Shown: piece after piece, positions 1 to 8,115 of the stretch | Layout of the letters: every line of letters starts with the position of its first letter | Numbering within the stretch: position 1 is the first letter of the stretch | NCBI RefSeq assembly: GCF_026072635.1 | Contig: NZ_AP023081.1 | Location: 962,501 to 1,026,500 of the forward strand | Direction: 5' to 3' | Origin: Pseudomonas solani | GTDB taxonomy: Bacteria > Pseudomonadota > Gammaproteobacteria > Pseudomonadales > Pseudomonadaceae | Length of the DNA: 64,000 nt | The notes under the pieces: model-generated | What the model was told of the DNA's origin: nothing | Seen by the model: only the letters and a program-made list of their open reading frames with translations | Databases searched by the model: none | Position numbers and translations under genes: made by a program

Positions 1-1
1 C

Positions 2-700
2 AAGGACGTGATGCAGTACCTGGCGGGCCACGCCAACTCCACCCTCGACGACGCCCTGGCCAACGCCAGCCGTGGCGCCTTCGCCAGTGCAGCCGACTTC
101 GGCACCCAGTTCTCCGCCAACGGCGCCGCGTTCATCGCCGGGATGGACCTGACCAACGAGGACACCGGCGCCATCGGCGGCTTCGATGCCGACGGTGGCG
201 ATGTGCTCACCGCCGAAAACGTGCTGCCCAACCGCGGCACCGGTACGCCCGGCTCACTGGGCTTCACGCTGGAAGAGCCCAAGCTGTTCGACGCCAACGC
301 CACCGGTAACGGCGTGCAGACCTCGCTGCAGGTGGGCGCCAATGCCTGGGAAACCATCGACGTCGGGCTCGCCTCCTTCAACACCGGGGCAATGGCGCTG
401 AACAACGTCAACCTGATCAAGACCCCGGGCCTGGCGGTGATGGACATCGACGACGCCCTCGCCTACGTGGACCGCCAGCGGGCCTACATGGGTGCCATCC
501 AGAACCGCCTGGACAACACCGTCGCCAACCTGCAGAACATCGCCGAGAACGCCAGCGCCAGCCGCTCGCGCATCACCGATGCGGACTTCGCCTCGGAGTC
601 CGCCACCCTCGCGTCCCAGCAGATTCTCCGGCAGGCGGCCCAAAGCATGCTGGTGCAGGCCAACCAGATGCCCCAGGCGGTACTCTCGCTCCTCGGCTGA
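2..700 (+). CDS. fliC: Flagellin, C-terminal part (5' end outside window)
   Basis: This is the 3' part of a flagellin gene whose start lies before the window. The last ~65 residues form the flagellin C-terminal (D0/D1) helix: a NRLDN...NLQNI segment, then RITDADFA, and an end at AMPQAVLSLLG-like residues (QANQMPQAVLSLLG), as in FliC-type subunits that polymerise into the filament. The upstream ~150 residues are Ala/Gly/Asn-rich with few conserved positions, as in the variable surface domains. The FlgL hook-associated protein is a related alternative, but the C-terminus fits flagellin better. No other flagellar gene follows; the next gene is leuA, so this copy may sit away from a flagellar cluster. 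That cannot be settled from this edge. Confidence 0.88.
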   Translation, partial: KDVMQYLAGHANSTLDDALANASRGAFASAADFGTQFSANGAAFIAGMDLTNEDTGAIGGFDADGGDVLTAENVLPNRGTGTPGSLGFTLEEPKLFDANATGNGVQTSLQVGANAWETIDVGLASFNTGAMALNNVNLIKTPGLAVMDIDDALAYVDRQRAYMGAIQNRLDNTVANLQNIAENASASRSRITDADFASESATLASQQILRQAAQSMLVQANQMPQAVLSLLG

Positions 701-829
701 CGCGCAATTCTCGCTACGTTTGTCCTCCCTCCGAGCAAGAATCTCTCACCTCACCAATCCCTTCGCACGAAATCACCAATTTTCTGACAAGCCTTGCCAT
801 ATTCAACCCGAGTGAATAGGGTTGTCGGC

Positions 830-907
830 ATGAAAACCGCTCACACCCTCATCCTCCTGCGTCAACACGCCTGCCTACGTCTGGTCAGCCCACGACTGCG
901 TAGCTGA
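830..907 (+). CDS. Putative leuA leader peptide (25 aa)
   Basis: A 25-codon frame begins with ATG at 830 and ends with TGA at 905-907, 77 bases before leuA. It encodes six leucines (codons 7, 9, 10, 16, 18 and 23) plus Ile and Val, and five arginines near its 3' half. A short Leu-rich frame directly before 2-isopropylmalate synthase is the usual arrangement of a leucine attenuator. A weak stem (ctacg/cgtag) lies at 875-903. I see no clear G-quartet-like Shine-Dalgarno and no hairpin followed by a T run before leuA, so the mechanism, if any, is not a textbook terminator. It could be a chance ORF. Confidence 0.45.
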   Translation: MKTAHTLILLRQHACLRLVSPRLRS

Positions 908-984
908 ATCGCGACGCCCTGCTTCACCCCGCATTTCATTTGGCCGGCCGCCGTCATCAGGCCCATCAGAACAAGGATTTCCCC

Positions 985-2655
985 ATGAGCATGCTCAACG
1001 ACCCGTCTCGCAAGTACCGCGCCTTCCCCGCCATCAACCTGCCCGACCGCACCTGGCCGTCGAAGACCATCACCGAAGTGCCGATCTGGTGCAGCTCCGA
1101 CCTGCGCGACGGCAACCAGTCGCTGATCGAGCCGATGGACGCGCAGAAGAAGATGCGCTTCTTCAAGACCCTGGTGCAGGTGGGCCTGAAGGAAATCGAG
1201 GTGGCCTTCCCCTCCGCTTCGCAGACCGACTTCGACTTCGTTCGCGAGCTGATCGAGAACGGCCACATCCCGGATGACGTCACCATCCAGGTGCTGACCC
1301 AGGCCCGCGAAGACCTGATCACCCGCACCTTCGAATCCCTCAAGGGCGCGAAGAAGGCCATCGTCCACGTCTACAACGCCACCGCGCCGTCCTTCCGCCG
1401 CATCGTCTTCAACCAGGACCGCCAGGGCGTGATCGACATCGCCACCGGCGCCGCCCGCCTGATCAAGCAACTGGCCGCCAAGCAGCCGGAAACCCAGTGG
1501 ACCTTCCAGTACTCGCCGGAAATCTTCAGCTCCACCGAGCAGGACTTCTCCCTGGAAGTGTGCAACGCGGTGATCGACGTCTGGGAACCGACCCCGACCA
1601 ACAAGATCATCCTCAACCTGCCGGCCACCGTGGAATGCGCCACGCCGAACGTCTACGCCGACCAGATCGAGTGGTTCGGCCGTCACATCAACAAACGCGA
1701 CAGCGTGATCATCAGCCTGCACACCCACAACGACCGTGGCACCGGCGTGGCCGCCACCGAGTTGGGCCTGATGGCCGGCGCCGACCGCGTCGAAGGCTGC
1801 CTGTTCGGCAACGGCGAGCGCACCGGCAACGTCGACCTGGTGACCCTGGCGCTGAACATGTACACCCAGGGCCTGCACCCGCAGCTGGACTTCTCCGACA
1901 TCGACGCCGTGCGCAAGGTGGTCGAGGAGTGCAACCAGCTGCCGGTCCACCCGCGTCACCCCTATGTGGGCGACCTGGTGCACACCGCCTTCTCCGGCTC
2001 CCACCAGGACGCCATCCGCAAGGGCTTCGCCCAGCAGAAGGAAGACGGTGTCTGGGAAGTGCCCTACCTGCCGATCGACCCGGCCGACATCGGCCGCAGC
2101 TACGAGGCGGTGATCCGCGTCAACAGCCAGTCGGGCAAGGGCGGCATCACCTTCCTGCTGGAGCAGGAATACGGCATCAGCCTGCCGCGTCGCATGCAGA
2201 TCGAATTCAGCCAGGTGGTGCAACGCGAGACCGACCGCCTCGGCCTGGAGATGACCGCCGAACAGATCTACAAGCTGCTCGACAGCGAGTACCTGCAAGC
2301 CACCACGCCCTACACCCTGAAAGGCCACCGCCTGCAGGAAGAGAACGGCACCAGCGCCGTGGACATCGAAGTGCAGATCAAGGGCGAGACCCAGCACCTG
2401 CGCGGCATGGGCAAGGGCCCGCTGGAAGCCCTGGTGGCCAGCCTGCCGGTGAAGGTGGAGATCATGGACTACTCCGAGCACGCCATCGGTGGCGGCGCCA
2501 ACGCCAAGGCCGCGGCCTATATCGAACTGCGCCTCGACGGTGGCCGCGCGCTGCACGGCATCGGCATCGACGAGAACATCACCACCGCCAGCTTCCGTGC
2601 CCTGTTCAGCGCCCTCAACCGCGCCCTGAGCCAGACCGAAGCCGAAGCCGCCTGA
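985..2655 (+). CDS. leuA: 2-isopropylmalate synthase (LeuA, long form)
   Basis: Catalyses the first committed step of leucine biosynthesis, condensing acetyl-CoA with 2-ketoisovalerate. The 556-residue length matches the long (LeuA type 2) family. The catalytic TIM barrel carries SSDLRDGNQSL at residues 37-47 and the metal-binding HTHNDRG at 246-252, with GNGERTGNVDLV soon after. The C-terminal ~130 residues are the regulatory LeuA dimer domain that usually mediates leucine feedback. ATG 985 is preceded by AAGGA at 972-976, which decides the start over an upstream in-frame codon. A strong terminator follows, so the gene appears to be transcribed alone. Confidence 0.97.
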   Translation: MSMLNDPSRKYRAFPAINLPDRTWPSKTITEVPIWCSSDLRDGNQSLIEPMDAQKKMRFFKTLVQVGLKEIEVAFPSASQTDFDFVRELIENGHIPDDVTIQVLTQAREDLITRTFESLKGAKKAIVHVYNATAPSFRRIVFNQDRQGVIDIATGAARLIKQLAAKQPETQWTFQYSPEIFSSTEQDFSLEVCNAVIDVWEPTPTNKIILNLPATVECATPNVYADQIEWFGRHINKRDSVIISLHTHNDRGTGVAATELGLMAGADRVEGCLFGNGERTGNVDLVTLALNMYTQGLHPQLDFSDIDAVRKVVEECNQLPVHPRHPYVGDLVHTAFSGSHQDAIRKGFAQQKEDGVWEVPYLPIDPADIGRSYEAVIRVNSQSGKGGITFLLEQEYGISLPRRMQIEFSQVVQRETDRLGLEMTAEQIYKLLDSEYLQATTPYTLKGHRLQEENGTSAVDIEVQIKGETQHLRGMGKGPLEALVASLPVKVEIMDYSEHAIGGGANAKAAAYIELRLDGGRALHGIGIDENITTASFRALFSALNRALSQTEAEAA

Positions 2656-2672
2656 CACCCGGCCAGCCAATG

Positions 2673-2704
2673 AAAACCCCGCCAATCGGCGGGGTTTTGT
2701 TTTT
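2673..2704 (+). terminator. Rho-independent terminator after leuA
   Basis: AAAACCCCGCC-AATC-GGCGGGGTTTT forms a GC-rich stem with an A-tract on one side and a T-tract (TTTTGTTTTT) on the other, 17 bases after the leuA stop. Confidence 0.9.
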
Positions 2705-2728
2705 CCGGGGATAACCCGGTGTGCATCT

Positions 2729-3094
2729 CTAGCCCTGTTGCTGCCAGTGGCAGCGACCCCAGGCGCACATCGCCTCCAGCACCGGCTGCAGGCTGGCGCC
2801 ATGCTCGGTGAGGCGGTACTCCACACGCGGCGGCACCTCGGCGAACACCGTGCGCGACAGTACGCCATCGTGCTCCAGCTCGCGCAGCTGCTGGGTCAGC
2901 ATCTTTTCGGTGATGCCCGGCACCCGGCGCTTGAGCTCGGAGAAGCGCAGCGCCTCCTTCATCAGGTGATACACCAGCAGCGACTTCCACTTGCCGCCGA
3001 TCACATCCAGCGTCACCTCCACCGGCGTGTTGTAGACCTTGTCGCCCGAAACCAGACGCTTGGATTCGGTGGCGATCGGCTCGTGTTCGCTCAT
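2729..3094 (-). CDS. HxlR-family winged-helix transcriptional regulator
   Basis: A 121-residue protein with the HxlR signature: DVIGGKWKSLLVYHLMKEA, then RFSELKRRVPGITEKMLTQ as the recognition helix region, and a wing ending RVEYRLTEHG. These are small dimeric regulators, often of redox, quinone or aldehyde stress genes. Most HxlR proteins have Cys just before the PVE(R/A) segment; here it reads YNTPVEVT, so that Cys is absent. Two Cys occur only near the C-terminus (MCAWGRCHW). It is divergent from the flavin oxidoreductase gene across a 114-base gap holding a palindrome, so it probably controls that gene and itself; this is inferred from context. Confidence 0.9.
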   Translation of the reverse strand: MSEHEPIATESKRLVSGDKVYNTPVEVTLDVIGGKWKSLLVYHLMKEALRFSELKRRVPGITEKMLTQQLRELEHDGVLSRTVFAEVPPRVEYRLTEHGASLQPVLEAMCAWGRCHWQQQG

Positions 3095-3098
3095 ATTG

Positions 3099-3114
3099 CT
3101 TACCCGCTAGTAAG
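3099..3114. promoter_or_regulatory. Palindrome in the HxlR / oxidoreductase divergent region (putative operator)
   Basis: CTTACCCGCTAGTAAG has perfect 5-base half-sites (CTTAC / GTAAG) and lies immediately upstream of the HxlR start codon. TTAC-(n)-GTAA half-sites are typical for this family. Operator function is inferred from symmetry and position. Confidence 0.45.
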
Positions 3115-3136
3115 TGACTGCCAGAATCGTACGTAC

Positions 3137-3164
3137 TTGTCAGCAAGAATGCCACCTGCATAAT
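3137..3164 (+). promoter_or_regulatory. Putative sigma-70 promoter of the OYE gene
   Basis: TTGTCA at 3137-3142 and CATAAT at 3159-3164 are separated by 16 bases, 45 bases upstream of the ATG at 3209. It sits just downstream of the palindrome at 3099-3114. Confidence 0.45.
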
Positions 3165-3208
3165 CGACCGCCACATTCATGCCGAATGCAGCCGATGGAG
3201 ATCGAACC

Positions 3209-4312
3209 ATGACCGCACGCAACCTGTTCCAGCCCTCCCGACTGGGCAGCCTCCAGCTCCCCAACGCGGTGGTGATGGCGCCCCTCACCCGCCAGCGCAG
3301 CCTGCAACCCGGCAACATCCCCAGCGAACTCAATGCCACCTACTACGCCCAGCGCGCCGGCGCCGGCCTGATCATCAGCGAAGCCACCCAGGTCTGCCCC
3401 GAAGGCCAGGGCTATGCCTGGACCCCGGGCATCCACAGCGCCGAACAGATCGAAGGCTGGAAGAAGGTCACCCGCGCCGTGCATGACAAGGGCGGCCGCA
3501 TCGTCCTGCAGCTCTGGCACGTGGGGCGCATCTCCCACCCGCTGCTGCAACCGGGCGGCGTCGACCCTGTCGCCCCCTCCGCCATCCAGGCCAAGGCTGA
3601 TTGCTATGTGCAGGAAGCCGACGGCAGCCACCATCGCCAGCCCACCGCCAAGCCCCGCGCCCTGGAGATCGACGAACTCCCCGGCGTGGTCGCCGCCTAC
3701 GCCCAGGGCACGGCCAACGCCCTGCGCGCCGGTTTCGACGGCGTGGAAGTGCACGCCGCCAACGGCTACCTGCTGGACCAGTTCCTCTGCTCCGGCAGCA
3801 ACCAGCGCACCGACGCCTACGGTGGCTCGGCTGCGAACCGCGCGCGCTTGGTACTGCAGGTGATCGACGCCGTGATCGCCACCACCGGCGACAGCGGTCG
3901 CGTGGGCGTGCGCATTTCCCCCATGGGCACCTTCGGCGACATCAGCGACGCCAACCCGCGCGAAACCTTCGGCTACCTGGTGGAGCAATTGAACAGCCGC
4001 AACCTCGCCTACCTGCACATCAACAAGCCGGACTGGCTGGGCGGCACCTTCGAAGGCTTCGACGACCTGCTGCGCGAACTGCGCGACCGCTACCAGGGCC
4101 AGATCATCCTCGCCGGTGGCCTGGACAGCAGCAGCGCCGAAGCCGCCCTGAGCACCGGCCTGGCCGACGCCGTCGCCTTCGGTCGCCCCTACATCGCCAA
4201 CCCCGACCTGGTGGAACGCCTGCGCCAGGACGCGCCCCTCAACCAACCGGACGCCAACACCTTCTACGGTGGCGCCGAAGCCGGCTACACCGACTACCCG
4301 ACCCTGGGTTGA
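3209..4312 (+). CDS. Old yellow enzyme family alkene reductase (NADH:flavin oxidoreductase)
   Basis: FMN-dependent ene-reductase of the NemA/XenB/PETN reductase type, which reduces activated C=C bonds or nitro compounds using NAD(P)H. The 367 residues match the family length. Visible signatures are APLTRQRS near the N-terminus (flavin-contacting Thr), QLWHVGR, the substrate/flavin pair H182 and N185 in HAANGY with Tyr187 as the proton donor, YGGS, and the C-terminal FGRPYIANPDL phosphate-binding segment. ATG 3209 has GGAG a few bases upstream; an ATG at 3179 lacks this support. It is divergent from the HxlR regulator, which suggests induction by electrophiles. The physiological substrate cannot be read from sequence. 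Confidence 0.93.
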   Translation: MTARNLFQPSRLGSLQLPNAVVMAPLTRQRSLQPGNIPSELNATYYAQRAGAGLIISEATQVCPEGQGYAWTPGIHSAEQIEGWKKVTRAVHDKGGRIVLQLWHVGRISHPLLQPGGVDPVAPSAIQAKADCYVQEADGSHHRQPTAKPRALEIDELPGVVAAYAQGTANALRAGFDGVEVHAANGYLLDQFLCSGSNQRTDAYGGSAANRARLVLQVIDAVIATTGDSGRVGVRISPMGTFGDISDANPRETFGYLVEQLNSRNLAYLHINKPDWLGGTFEGFDDLLRELRDRYQGQIILAGGLDSSSAEAALSTGLADAVAFGRPYIANPDLVERLRQDAPLNQPDANTFYGGAEAGYTDYPTLG

Positions 4313-4326
4313 ACGGAGGCTGAAAC

Positions 4327-4357
4327 GAAAACGCCGGGCAATGCCCGGCGTTTTTCA
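4327..4357. terminator. Bidirectional terminator between convergent genes
   Basis: AAAACGCCGGGCATTGCCCGGCG-type stem (acgccgggca / tgcccggcgt) flanked by A-rich and T-rich tracts, between the OYE gene stop (4312) and the converging membrane-protein gene stop (4368). Confidence 0.88.
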
Positions 4358-4367
4358 TGGCAACGGC

Positions 4368-4832
4368 TCAGACGAGCCCGAACAGCAGAAGGACCGGCAC
4401 CATGGCGACGATGAACCCCAGCATGAACAGCAGGCCGATGCCCACGCTGCGCCACAACGAGAAGAACGCGCCATTGGCGATCTTGTGCTGGTCCACTTGC
4501 GTACCGAACAGCTGCCGGGCATAGGCATTCATCGCAATCACCTGGACCACGCCGAACACGATGGCGGGCACGTTCTCCGGCAGCAGGGCACCGGCGACGA
4601 TTATCGCGATGAAGAAACCGATCGAGACGGCCCAGAGCTTCCCGGTCTCGCCACCCCGCCCCATCGCCTTGAGATTGGCGGCGATGACATAAGCCCCCGC
4701 CAGCGGCGTGCCGAAGAAGGTGGCGATGCCGATGCCGGGGATGCTGTAGAGGCGCAGATGCTCGGTGCCGGTAGTCGGCGCCAGCAGCTCGGCGGTGGGG
4801 GTCTGGAAGGGGTTTTCGGCTTCCGTGCTCAT
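4368..4832 (-). CDS. Small integral membrane protein of unknown function
   Basis: A 154-residue protein that I do not recognise by name. After a ~40-residue polar N-terminus (NPFQTPTAELLAP) come about four hydrophobic segments: IPGIGIATFFGTPLAGAYVI, LWAVSIGFFIAIIVAGALL, VPAIVFGVVQVIAMNAYA and IGLLFMLGFIVAMVPVLLL. The pattern resembles small uncharacterised membrane proteins seen in several Gram-negative genomes. The ATG at 4832 has AGGAGCC upstream on the minus strand; an upstream in-frame start lacks this. It converges on the OYE gene and shares its terminator, so the two are probably unrelated in regulation. Confidence 0.75.
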   Translation of the reverse strand: MSTEAENPFQTPTAELLAPTTGTEHLRLYSIPGIGIATFFGTPLAGAYVIAANLKAMGRGGETGKLWAVSIGFFIAIIVAGALLPENVPAIVFGVVQVIAMNAYARQLFGTQVDQHKIANGAFFSLWRSVGIGLLFMLGFIVAMVPVLLLFGLV

Positions 4833-4948
4833 ATCGGGCTCCTGTGGGTAACGTAGAAGAAGGACGAGGAGCGCCATGATACGGAGCCGCCCGGCATCGG
4901 GCGACCCCGGATGAAGGGGCGGCCAGTATCACCCGGCCATCCCGCCCA

Positions 4949-7876
4949 TCAGTTGCAGGCGCCCTCGTCGCGCCACACCTTGCCGCTGCCGTCCGCTCCG
5001 GTGTACTCCGGATTGCCCGGCTCGGAGCCACGGTTCCACCAACGCGCGGTATAGAGACGGCCCTTGTGGGTCACCCCGCTACCTTCCCAATAAGCCTCAT
5101 CGGCGCTCCAGGGCTTGGCACAGCGGCCCGTACCCGGCTGCTCGATGACCTGGGCGCCGACCTTCACCTCGTGGGTGCGGGTCGCCTCTTTCTGCCCATT
5201 GCTCAAAGTCAGGGTGAAGCGGTAAGCCACCTCCTGGTCCTGCAACGGCGCTACGAACGTCAGGTTGGCACCACTCGCCTTGATGGAAACCTGCGGGCTC
5301 ACGCTCCAGCGGTAGGTCAACGGCAGGTTGGCCGGATCGGTGGAGGCGGCGGCACTCAGGCGGACCTCACTGCCGGCAGTGGCCATGGAAGGGCCGGAAA
5401 TGCGCGCCACGGGCGGCAGGACTGCAGGCGGGTTCTCCGGGGTCTCGGTGCCGGTACCACTGCAGGCCCCCAGGTCGCGCCAGACCTTGCCGCTGCCATC
5501 CGGCCCGGTGAACGCCGGGTCACCCGGCTCGTTACCCCGGGTCCACCAGCGCGCCTCGTAGGTGCGCCCCTTCCTCTGCACCTTGCTGCCCGACACGTAG
5601 TCGGATGTCGCGCTCCACGCGGTATGGCAGGTCGGTGACCCCGTGATGCCGGCCTTCACCAGTACCGGGTGGGCCTTGCGTACCGTGTGCTTGCCGTTGC
5701 TCACAGCCAGCTCGAAGGTGAAGCGGGTGTCCTTGTCGAGTGCCGGAGCCTTGAAGGAAACCCGGGGGCCATCGAAGCTGAAGTCCAGCTTGGGCGAGGC
5801 CGACCAGGTGTAGCTGAGCACGCTGCCCTGCGGATCGCTGGATGCGGAGGCGTCCAGACGAACCGTATCACCCGCGCTGGCCGATGCCGGGCCGCTGATC
5901 TGCGCCACCGGCGGCAGGATGGCGCTGACCGGTTTCAGGCTGGCGAGCTTGACCAGGTTGTCTGCTGTGAACTGGCCCTCGGCCAACAAGGTCCAGTCGC
6001 CATCTGGCCGATCACCGGCGTGCACTTCGTAGTCCTTGATGTTGCCGAAAAGGCCGCTGGCCTGACGCGGGAGGTAATGCAACTGGGAGAAACGCTCGGG
6101 AGCTCCAAGGTCGATGACGAAGTCGTACGGATAGTTCTCCTTGGACGAGGAATACCAGTAGGTATTGGTTCCGCCATCGATGGCATTTTCAGGCTTGTAG
6201 CCCTTGGACGAGATCACGCGCCACTGATCACGCGGCAACGAGCGTCCATCGGCATTGGCCAGGTGGAGTTCGGAGATGCTGGCGGCTTGGCCACCGTCGA
6301 TCGCCGACTTGGCGACGAGGCGAAGGTAGCGCGCCTCTACCGTGTCCTGCTTCCTGGAGAACGCATGACCTTCGAGCACCTGGTCGGTCGCCGTGCGGTT
6401 GTCTTGCACTCTCATGGCCAGGTACCAGCGCCCGGGCCTGGGGTCCTTGACCCCCAGGGCCACGCCAGCCGCCATGATCGATCGCTCGTCATATTGGGTA
6501 GCGGTCGGCTGCTGGCCATAGCGGAGGTAGAGCTGAATGCGCCCGTGGATCTCATGGCCCGCGCCATGGTTGGCGGCGAACGCCAGGCGCTCGGTCCCTG
6601 CCGGTACGTCGATGGGGAAATATCGCCATTCATTTCGATCCAGCGTGACGCGCTCTTCCAGGAACTTGGTTGCACGCTCGGTTTCCAGCGGAACCACGGA
6701 GGGGCTGTAGGCGGACATCCGTGCGCTGTTCTCGCGCCAGAGCCGGGCCACGTTGGCCATCTCCGGATGGCCCAGCGGCACGCCCATCCGATCCTTCAGA
6801 TCCGGGTTGGAGAAGTAGTTGACCTGGTTGCCGCACATGATGGTTCCGACGCGACCGTTGTGATAGCCGTAGTGGTAGCCATCGCCTTCCGGACAGTGGT
6901 TGGCGCCGATGTTATGCCCGACCTCGTGGCGGAAGGTGGTGGGCGAGGTGATCACGTTGATGGAATAGCGGCCACGGATGTTGCCCCAGCCCAGCATTGT
7001 GTCTTCGCCCGTGATGCCGCTGAAGAAACCGGTAACGAGGTCAGGCCCGTATTGGCGCATGCCGTCGGCGAACAGGACGTTCAACTTGTGCAGCGTTTCC
7101 CTGGTGATCGAATGTTCGCTCTCGATGACCTGGGTACCCACGAGGCGAAGGCGCACGCCCTCGACCTTGGAGTTCTTCAAAGCCAGGTTGACCGAGGCGA
7201 TCTGTGCGAGCGCATAGGCCTCATGGTCGCCGATGTATTTGACGGCTTTGCGGGAGAAGCCAGCCAGGACATCAACGACGATCTCGCCATTGGCATTGCG
7301 GTCAACCAGGTAGCTGCGGGCTCCGGAGAAGGATTGCACTTCATGGGGCAGATCGGCTTGCGGATCCTCTACGTAGTCACGCGAGGCGGGAGGGTGAGTG
7401 TGACTTGCGTCGTAGCGCGTGAGGGTCTGCTGCCCCGATGCTTCGCCGCGGATGACGATGTTGGATTCGGGCAGCAAGGCAATGAAACTGCCATCCTGGC
7501 GGGCGACCACGATGACGTCATCGACGGGTTGCAGCGTGCGTGCGCCCACCCCGGAAAACGCCCCGCCGGTATACACCTTGAGATCGTCAAATGTCTCCGC
7601 ACTCTCCAGGGCCAGCCCCGAGAGATTGAGCCCGGTGGCACTGCGCAACTGCTCGGTTCCCCTTGGCGCGACGGCGCTCAAGGTCCGGGCGGAGAGGAGG
7701 CTGGAGAGTTCGATGAAATGCCCCGTCTGGGTATCCAGCACCTGGGGTACCGGAGCGTCGTCGGGGGAGTGGCCCGAATGTGCCTGGACGCCCAGGGGGA
7801 GGAGCGCCGCCAGGCCAAGGCTGGCGATCCAGGTGCGAGTGGAACGACTGAGTGGGTTCAAGCGGAACGTCGGCAT
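4949..7876 (-). CDS. Secreted modular zinc metalloprotease (metzincin) with discoidin, PKD and chitin-binding domains
   Basis: A 975-residue exported protease. A signal peptide (basic start, hydrophobic segment, cleavage near VQA-HSG) covers about residues 1-33. The catalytic domain has HEVGHNIGANH at 317-327 (zinc ligands His317, His321, His327; catalytic Glu318) and a Met-turn GTIMC at Met347, which defines a metzincin. Next come an F5/8-type (discoidin-like) module at about 525-650, a PKD/Ig-like domain at about 655-742, a CBM5/12 chitin-binding module at about 750-805 (AWSATSDYVSG..., ARWWTRGNEPG), a second PKD domain at about 820-905 and a second CBM5/12 at the C-terminus. ATG 7876 has AGGAA upstream. 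It stands alone; the modules suggest an enzyme acting on chitin-associated or host surfaces (inference). Confidence 0.9.
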   Translation of the reverse strand: MPTFRLNPLSRSTRTWIASLGLAALLPLGVQAHSGHSPDDAPVPQVLDTQTGHFIELSSLLSARTLSAVAPRGTEQLRSATGLNLSGLALESAETFDDLKVYTGGAFSGVGARTLQPVDDVIVVARQDGSFIALLPESNIVIRGEASGQQTLTRYDASHTHPPASRDYVEDPQADLPHEVQSFSGARSYLVDRNANGEIVVDVLAGFSRKAVKYIGDHEAYALAQIASVNLALKNSKVEGVRLRLVGTQVIESEHSITRETLHKLNVLFADGMRQYGPDLVTGFFSGITGEDTMLGWGNIRGRYSINVITSPTTFRHEVGHNIGANHCPEGDGYHYGYHNGRVGTIMCGNQVNYFSNPDLKDRMGVPLGHPEMANVARLWRENSARMSAYSPSVVPLETERATKFLEERVTLDRNEWRYFPIDVPAGTERLAFAANHGAGHEIHGRIQLYLRYGQQPTATQYDERSIMAAGVALGVKDPRPGRWYLAMRVQDNRTATDQVLEGHAFSRKQDTVEARYLRLVAKSAIDGGQAASISELHLANADGRSLPRDQWRVISSKGYKPENAIDGGTNTYWYSSSKENYPYDFVIDLGAPERFSQLHYLPRQASGLFGNIKDYEVHAGDRPDGDWTLLAEGQFTADNLVKLASLKPVSAILPPVAQISGPASASAGDTVRLDASASSDPQGSVLSYTWSASPKLDFSFDGPRVSFKAPALDKDTRFTFELAVSNGKHTVRKAHPVLVKAGITGSPTCHTAWSATSDYVSGSKVQRKGRTYEARWWTRGNEPGDPAFTGPDGSGKVWRDLGACSGTGTETPENPPAVLPPVARISGPSMATAGSEVRLSAAASTDPANLPLTYRWSVSPQVSIKASGANLTFVAPLQDQEVAYRFTLTLSNGQKEATRTHEVKVGAQVIEQPGTGRCAKPWSADEAYWEGSGVTHKGRLYTARWWNRGSEPGNPEYTGADGSGKVWRDEGACN

Positions 7877-8080
7877 GAAGAATTCCTGGTCAGCAGCACG
7901 CCTTGCGAGCTCTTCACAGTGCAGCGCGCCAAGGGATTGACAGAATGAGTAGTTGCCGGCGACGCCATGCTAGGGGCAGGCCGCAGGGGAAGTAAAAGAA
8001 ACGAGGCTGAATTCAGACGCGTCTTAGGCGCCAGGCAGGGAGCTGACTCACTGGCAGGCTGCGGTCGAGGCAGGAGAGGA

Positions 8081-8104
8081 GCTCGGCACCTTCGGGTGCC
8101 GAGC
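8081..8104 (-). terminator. Stable hairpin (UUCG-type loop) downstream of the amidase gene
   Basis: GCTCGGCACC-TTCG-GGTGCCGAGC is a perfect 10-bp stem beginning 12 bases past the amidase stop on the minus strand. It is followed there by a pyrimidine run (tcctctcctg) rather than pure T, so it is terminator-like but not canonical. Confidence 0.6.
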
Positions 8105-8115
8105 ATGCGCGAGGA

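Noticed and set aside
862..2868. A long open frame on the minus strand over leuA
   Set aside because: It is antisense to a well-conserved gene and has the Val/Gly/His/Ala-rich look of a GC-bias shadow frame. No start signal or family match.
5669..7948. A 759-codon plus-strand frame over the metalloprotease
   Set aside because: Antisense to a gene with signal peptide, zinc motif and repeated domains; compositional shadow.
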